DNA from: Muribaculaceae bacterium
Lineage (GTDB): Bacteria; Bacteroidota; Bacteroidia; Bacteroidales; Muribaculaceae
DNA: 64,000 bases
Assembly: GCA_017621225.1 (NCBI GenBank)
Contig: JAGATN010000037.1
Coordinates: 124,001 to 188,000, forward strand
Reading direction: 5' to 3'
Part shown: one piece after another, positions 61,806 to 64,000 of the stretch
Layout: each line of letters opens with the position of its first letter
Position numbering within the stretch: position 1 is the stretch's first letter
Notes under the pieces: generated by a model
Databases searched by the model: none
Told to the model about the DNA's origin: nothing
What the model saw: only the letters and a program-made list of their open reading frames with translations
Program-made: the position numbers and the translations under genes

Positions 61806-64000
61806 TCAATGTGCCTCAAGCCAATTTTGGCCGAATCCGGCCGAAACCACAAGCGGAACAAGACCCCGATAGGCACTCTCCATATCGCGAATCACGAGCT
61901 CTTTCAACGCTTCAAGCTCATCGGGCTTGACGTTGAACACAAGTTCGTCATGCACCTGCATTATCATCCTCGACTTGAAGCCGGCCTCCTCCATGTGGCG
62001 GTATATGTTGATCATGGCAATCTTTATGATGTCGGCCGCCGAGCCTTGAATGGGAGCGTTTATGGCGTTGCGTTCGGCAAATCCGCGCACCACCGCGCTC
62101 CGGCTGTTTATGTCGGGCAGCATTCGCTTGCGCCCCTTTATGGTCATGACATATCCTTTTTCGCGCGCGCGATTTATGCTCTCGTCCATGTACTCCCGTA
62201 TGTGCGGGTAGGTGGCGAAATATCCGTCGATAAGCATCTTGGCCTCCGAGCGGGGTATGCCGAGACGCTCAGAGAGGCCGAACGCCGATATGCCGTAGAT
62301 TATGCCGAAGTTGGCGGTCTTGGCGTTGCGTCGCTGATTGTCGGTCACCTGATCAAGCGGTTCGTGATAAATCTTGGCAGCCGTTGCGCGGTGTATGTCG
62401 GCGCCCGACATGAATGCATCGACCATGTTTTTGTCGGCACTGAGGTCGGCCATCAGTCGTAGCTCTATCTGCGAGTAGTCAGCGCTCATGAATATGTCGC
62501 CCGGATCGGCTATGAACGCACGGCGTATCTCGCGGCCGTCGTCGCTGCGCACCGGAATGTTCTGCAAATTCGGATTTGTCGACGAGATGCGCCCGGTAGC
62601 GGTAACGGTTTGATTATACGACGTATGAATCTTGCCGGTGCTTCTGTTTATCAGTTCGGGCAATGCATTTATGTAGGTGGCGAGCAACTTGCGCAAAGCC
62701 CTTATCTTCAGTATCAGATCGACGATGGGATGGTCGGCGCGAAATTTCTCAAGAATTTCTTCGGTAGTCGAGAATGCGCCCTTTTTAGTACGTTTTGCGT
62801 TCGGGTCGATCTTCAGCCGCTGAAACAGCACCTCGCCCACCTGCATCGGCGACGATATGTTGAAGCTGCCGCCGGCAAGCTCATAAACCTTTTGCTCCAT
62901 CTCGCCAAGGCGCGCGGTGTATTGCATGGAGAGTCGCGCGAGGTCAGAAGTATCGACTCTTACGCCGGTCCACTCCATTTCGGCCAACACCTTAATGAGC
63001 GGCAACTCTATCTCGTTCATCAGGGGCGACAGCTGCTGCTCCACTATCAGAGGCATCAGCTTGTCATGCAGGCGCAGCGCCATCACGGCTCTTTCGCAAG
63101 CCATGTCGACGGCCTGAGAGCCCGACGTCAGCAAAGCCTTCTTCTCGCCTATTTCCGTGTCCAGGGTAACGTAATCGAGGTAACGCATAGCCAGATATTG
63201 CAAGGTGTGCTTCATTTCCGGTTCAAGCAGATAATGCGCCACTGAAGTGTCGTAATAGTCGCATTCGAGCGTCATGCCCTCGCGCTTCAGCAACAGATAG
63301 TCGCGCTTCACGTCATGACTCACCAACGTAACACCCTTCATCGAAAACAGAGGCCGGAGGGCCACTTTCATCTCCTGCACGCCTGCATCATCGCCCGTCA
63401 AAGGCACATACGACACGCGTTTGTCGTCAAGAGCCAAAGCCAGTCCGCCTACGGTTGCCGTCATGGCTTCATTGCCCGAAGCGCACATGGCCATACCTAT
63501 TTTTGAATGCTTCGCGGCTTCTTCCACCGCACGGGCCACCATTTCGACCGTCGACAACGTTTCGACCTCGATGCCGAGCGACGAATAGTTGTTCACGTCG
63601 GCAGGCCGGGGCGTATCGTCAACCACGTCAAAGAGCGAACCCATAAGCGGCGTGGCCTCCTTCGGGGCCGTCTCTTTCGGGCCATCGGCCGACAGTCGAT
63701 TTATGAACGTGCGAAACTCCAGCTGCTTGTACACGTCGATCAACGCATTCACATCCTCCGGCTTACGCACCAGCGAGTCTATCGAAATGTCGCCCAAGGG
63801 CACATCGGTCTTTATCGTCACGAGATATTTCGAAAAGCGTATGCTTTCGGCATTCTCGGTTATCTTCTTCTTCAAGGCACCTTTAAGGCTGTCAACGTTG
63901 TCAAGCAGGCTCTCCACCGAGCCCCACTCGGCAATGAGCTTGGCAGCCGTCTTTTCGCCCACGCCCGGACATCCGGGAATGTTGTCGCTGGCATCCCCTT
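61806..64000 (-). CDS. polA: DNA polymerase I, 5' end outside window
   Basis: The C-terminal 731 residues of PolA; the start lies beyond base 64000. At the right edge the end of the 5'-3' exonuclease domain is seen (GDASDNIPG, PGVGEKTAAKLI). A 3'-5' exonuclease-like fold follows but its catalytic acids are mostly lost: the DxE strand (DTET in E. coli) reads AMCA within IGMAMCASG, and the later acidic site reads ACERAVM. Only the Asp in HDVKRDYLLL remains. The polymerase part is intact: ADYSQIELRLMA (motif A), RRNAKTANFGIIYG (motif B/finger), QVHDELVF (motif C). So this PolA should polymerise but not proofread. Confidence 0.9.
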   Translation of the reverse strand, partial: GDASDNIPGCPGVGEKTAAKLIAEWGSVESLLDNVDSLKGALKKKITENAESIRFSKYLVTIKTDVPLGDISIDSLVRKPEDVNALIDVYKQLEFRTFINRLSADGPKETAPKEATPLMGSLFDVVDDTPRPADVNNYSSLGIEVETLSTVEMVARAVEEAAKHSKIGMAMCASGNEAMTATVGGLALALDDKRVSYVPLTGDDAGVQEMKVALRPLFSMKGVTLVSHDVKRDYLLLKREGMTLECDYYDTSVAHYLLEPEMKHTLQYLAMRYLDYVTLDTEIGEKKALLTSGSQAVDMACERAVMALRLHDKLMPLIVEQQLSPLMNEIELPLIKVLAEMEWTGVRVDTSDLARLSMQYTARLGEMEQKVYELAGGSFNISSPMQVGEVLFQRLKIDPNAKRTKKGAFSTTEEILEKFRADHPIVDLILKIRALRKLLATYINALPELINRSTGKIHTSYNQTVTATGRISSTNPNLQNIPVRSDDGREIRRAFIADPGDIFMSADYSQIELRLMADLSADKNMVDAFMSGADIHRATAAKIYHEPLDQVTDNQRRNAKTANFGIIYGISAFGLSERLGIPRSEAKMLIDGYFATYPHIREYMDESINRAREKGYVMTIKGRKRMLPDINSRSAVVRGFAERNAINAPIQGSAADIIKIAMINIYRHMEEAGFKSRMIMQVHDELVFNVKPDELEALKELVIRDMESAYRGLVPLVVSAGFGQNWLEAH

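Noticed and set aside
1..64000. CRISPR arrays, tRNA or rRNA genes, insertion sequences
   Set aside because: No regularly spaced repeats, cloverleaf-like segments, rRNA stretches or transposase-like proteins were seen on either strand.

Overview
The window is chromosomal DNA of a Bacteroidales bacterium, most probably a gut member of the Muribaculaceae. The genus call is an inference from gene style and could not be tested. Supporting signs are Bacteroidetes-type promoters (TTTG, 19-21 nt, TAnnTTTG), a fimbrillin operon, the type IX secretion protein PorV with a secreted cargo C-terminus, a single-chain pyruvate:ferredoxin oxidoreductase, and secreted glycoside hydrolases. No tRNA, rRNA, insertion sequence, integrase or CRISPR array was recognised.

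Layout. 1-477: C-terminal end of a type IX secreted Ig-like protein. 556-6069: a small phage-structural cassette on the minus strand (acidic scaffold-like protein, capsid protein, adaptor-like protein, short portal), then the biotin ligase gene birA and two unknown genes on the plus strand. No terminase, integrase, tail or lysis gene is present. This is the most unusual part of the window. 6156-10386: a U32 peptidase-family protein and a divergent GH43/GH88 pair. 10471-15187: surface polysaccharide genes in the order WecA-type transferase, SLBB export protein, Wzz. 15462-20493: an operon of lptF/G, ribBA, wzi and a small lipoprotein. 20646-25692: a fimbrial operon (DUF3575, DUF5119, two fimbrillins) with a G8 tract exactly where its promoter -33 box should be. 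25836-29126: an outer-membrane beta-barrel protein preceded by an orphan C39-like domain. 29426-33611: lysS, gpsA, pgi. 33772-36466: guanine deaminase and an MFS transporter. 36728-39703: a second, paralogous beta-barrel protein with a strongly structured leader. 40102-44628: GH78 rhamnosidase and GH84 hexosaminidase. 44756-48442: metH. 48447-53533: an operon of Ig-like lipoprotein, rex, a degenerate FAH-fold protein, porV and ispF. 53791-55620: LTA-synthase-like phosphotransferase. 55781-59344: PFOR. 59462-61780: dGTPase and glutaminase. 61806-64000: polA, cut by the window edge.

How the genes fit together. Most of the window is envelope biogenesis (LptF/G, Wzi, SLBB/Wzz, WecA, fimbriae, PorV, beta-barrels, LTA-synthase-like enzyme) mixed with core metabolism (riboflavin, methionine, isoprenoid, glycolysis, pyruvate fermentation) and redox control by Rex. 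The glycoside hydrolases GH43, GH88, GH78 and GH84 fit a host- or plant-glycan forager, but no SusC/SusD pair is seen next to them.

Limits. All homology calls are by reading the translated sequence; nothing was searched. Promoters are pattern matches. Several start codons were moved inward where a promoter, signal peptide or family N-terminus argued for it; this is stated in each entry.
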